DNA of 5,496 nt from Patulibacter sp. (GTDB taxonomy: Bacteria; Actinomycetota; Thermoleophilia; Solirubrobacterales; Solirubrobacteraceae). The notes under the pieces were generated by a model. It was not told the DNA's origin and ran no database searches. It saw only the letters and a list, made by a program, of their open reading frames with translations. Where the stretch lies: contig JAVHXX010000213.1 of the NCBI GenBank assembly GCA_031119595.1, positions 1 through 5,496 on the forward strand, in the 5' to 3' direction. Below, one piece after another: positions 5,412 to 5,496 of this stretch. The position numbers and the translations under genes are program-made. The stretch's first letter is position 1, and every line of letters begins with the position of its first letter.

Positions 5412-5496
5412 GCGGGTTGCCGCGGCGGTTCGGTCTTCTCGTGACCGTTTCGTCGCGTGGTGCGTGGCGGTGGCGGGTTGCCGCGCCGGTTCGGTC
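5412..5496. repeat. 61-bp tandem repeat, right array (15-bp end, one full unit, partial unit running off the window)
   Basis: This is the same repeat, in the same orientation, as at 4239-4393. It opens with the last 15 bp of a unit (GCGGGTTGCCGCGGC, 5412-5426, repeat positions 47-61). A full unit follows at 5427-5487, and a further unit starts at 5488 and is cut by the window end. The 61-bp period is exact. The full unit is nearly identical to left units 1 and 2. This array lies immediately upstream of the minus-strand gene, so its promoter must lie in or very close to the repeats. I saw no other gene in 5377-5496. Confidence 0.93.

Noticed and set aside
4239..5496. CRISPR array
   Set aside because: The 61-bp units are contiguous and nearly identical along their length, with no variable spacers and no cas genes. 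They are interrupted by a single gene, not by spacers.

Overview
This is GC-rich chromosomal DNA, with the strong third-codon-position G/C bias typical of Actinomycetota. The lysC-asd pair, the solitary AbiEi/DUF559-type protein and the membrane-anchored orphan upstream of lysC all fit that phylum. My guess is a Thermoleophilia/Solirubrobacterales-like lineage, but no taxonomic marker gene is present and this is low confidence.

Layout. Four plus-strand genes occupy 1-4203. (1) A 5'-truncated, membrane-anchored protein with a predicted TIM-barrel-like exterior domain and unknown function ends at 1068. (2) lysC (aspartokinase, 1084-2355) carries an in-frame internal start with a near-ideal Shine-Dalgarno at 1825, which should give a separate regulatory beta subunit. 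(3) asd (aspartate-semialdehyde dehydrogenase, 2352-3365) overlaps lysC by 4 nt (GTGA). (4) A lipoprotein with two META/HslJ-like domains (3430-4203) follows after a 64-bp gap containing a perfect GC hairpin. A strong hairpin at 4209-4239 closes this block. LysC and Asd catalyse the first two steps of the aspartate pathway, which leads to lysine/diaminopimelate, threonine, methionine and isoleucine. The flanking envelope genes have no evident metabolic link to them.

The right end is accessory. A minus-strand gene (4372-5376) encodes an AbiEi-like winged-helix protein fused to a DUF559/Vsr-like nuclease-fold domain. It sits inside an array of 61-bp tandem repeats, with about 2.5 units to its left (4239-4393) and about 1.4 units to its right (5412-5496, running off the window). 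The left array breaks off at repeat position 33 and the right array resumes at position 47, as if one repeat unit had been split by a roughly 1-kb cassette. The gene takes its last codons and stop codon from a variant repeat copy. Just upstream of its GTG start lies a 12-nt G homopolymer (coding strand) at Shine-Dalgarno distance, which is a candidate slippage switch. This repeat/nuclease arrangement is the least ordinary part of the window.
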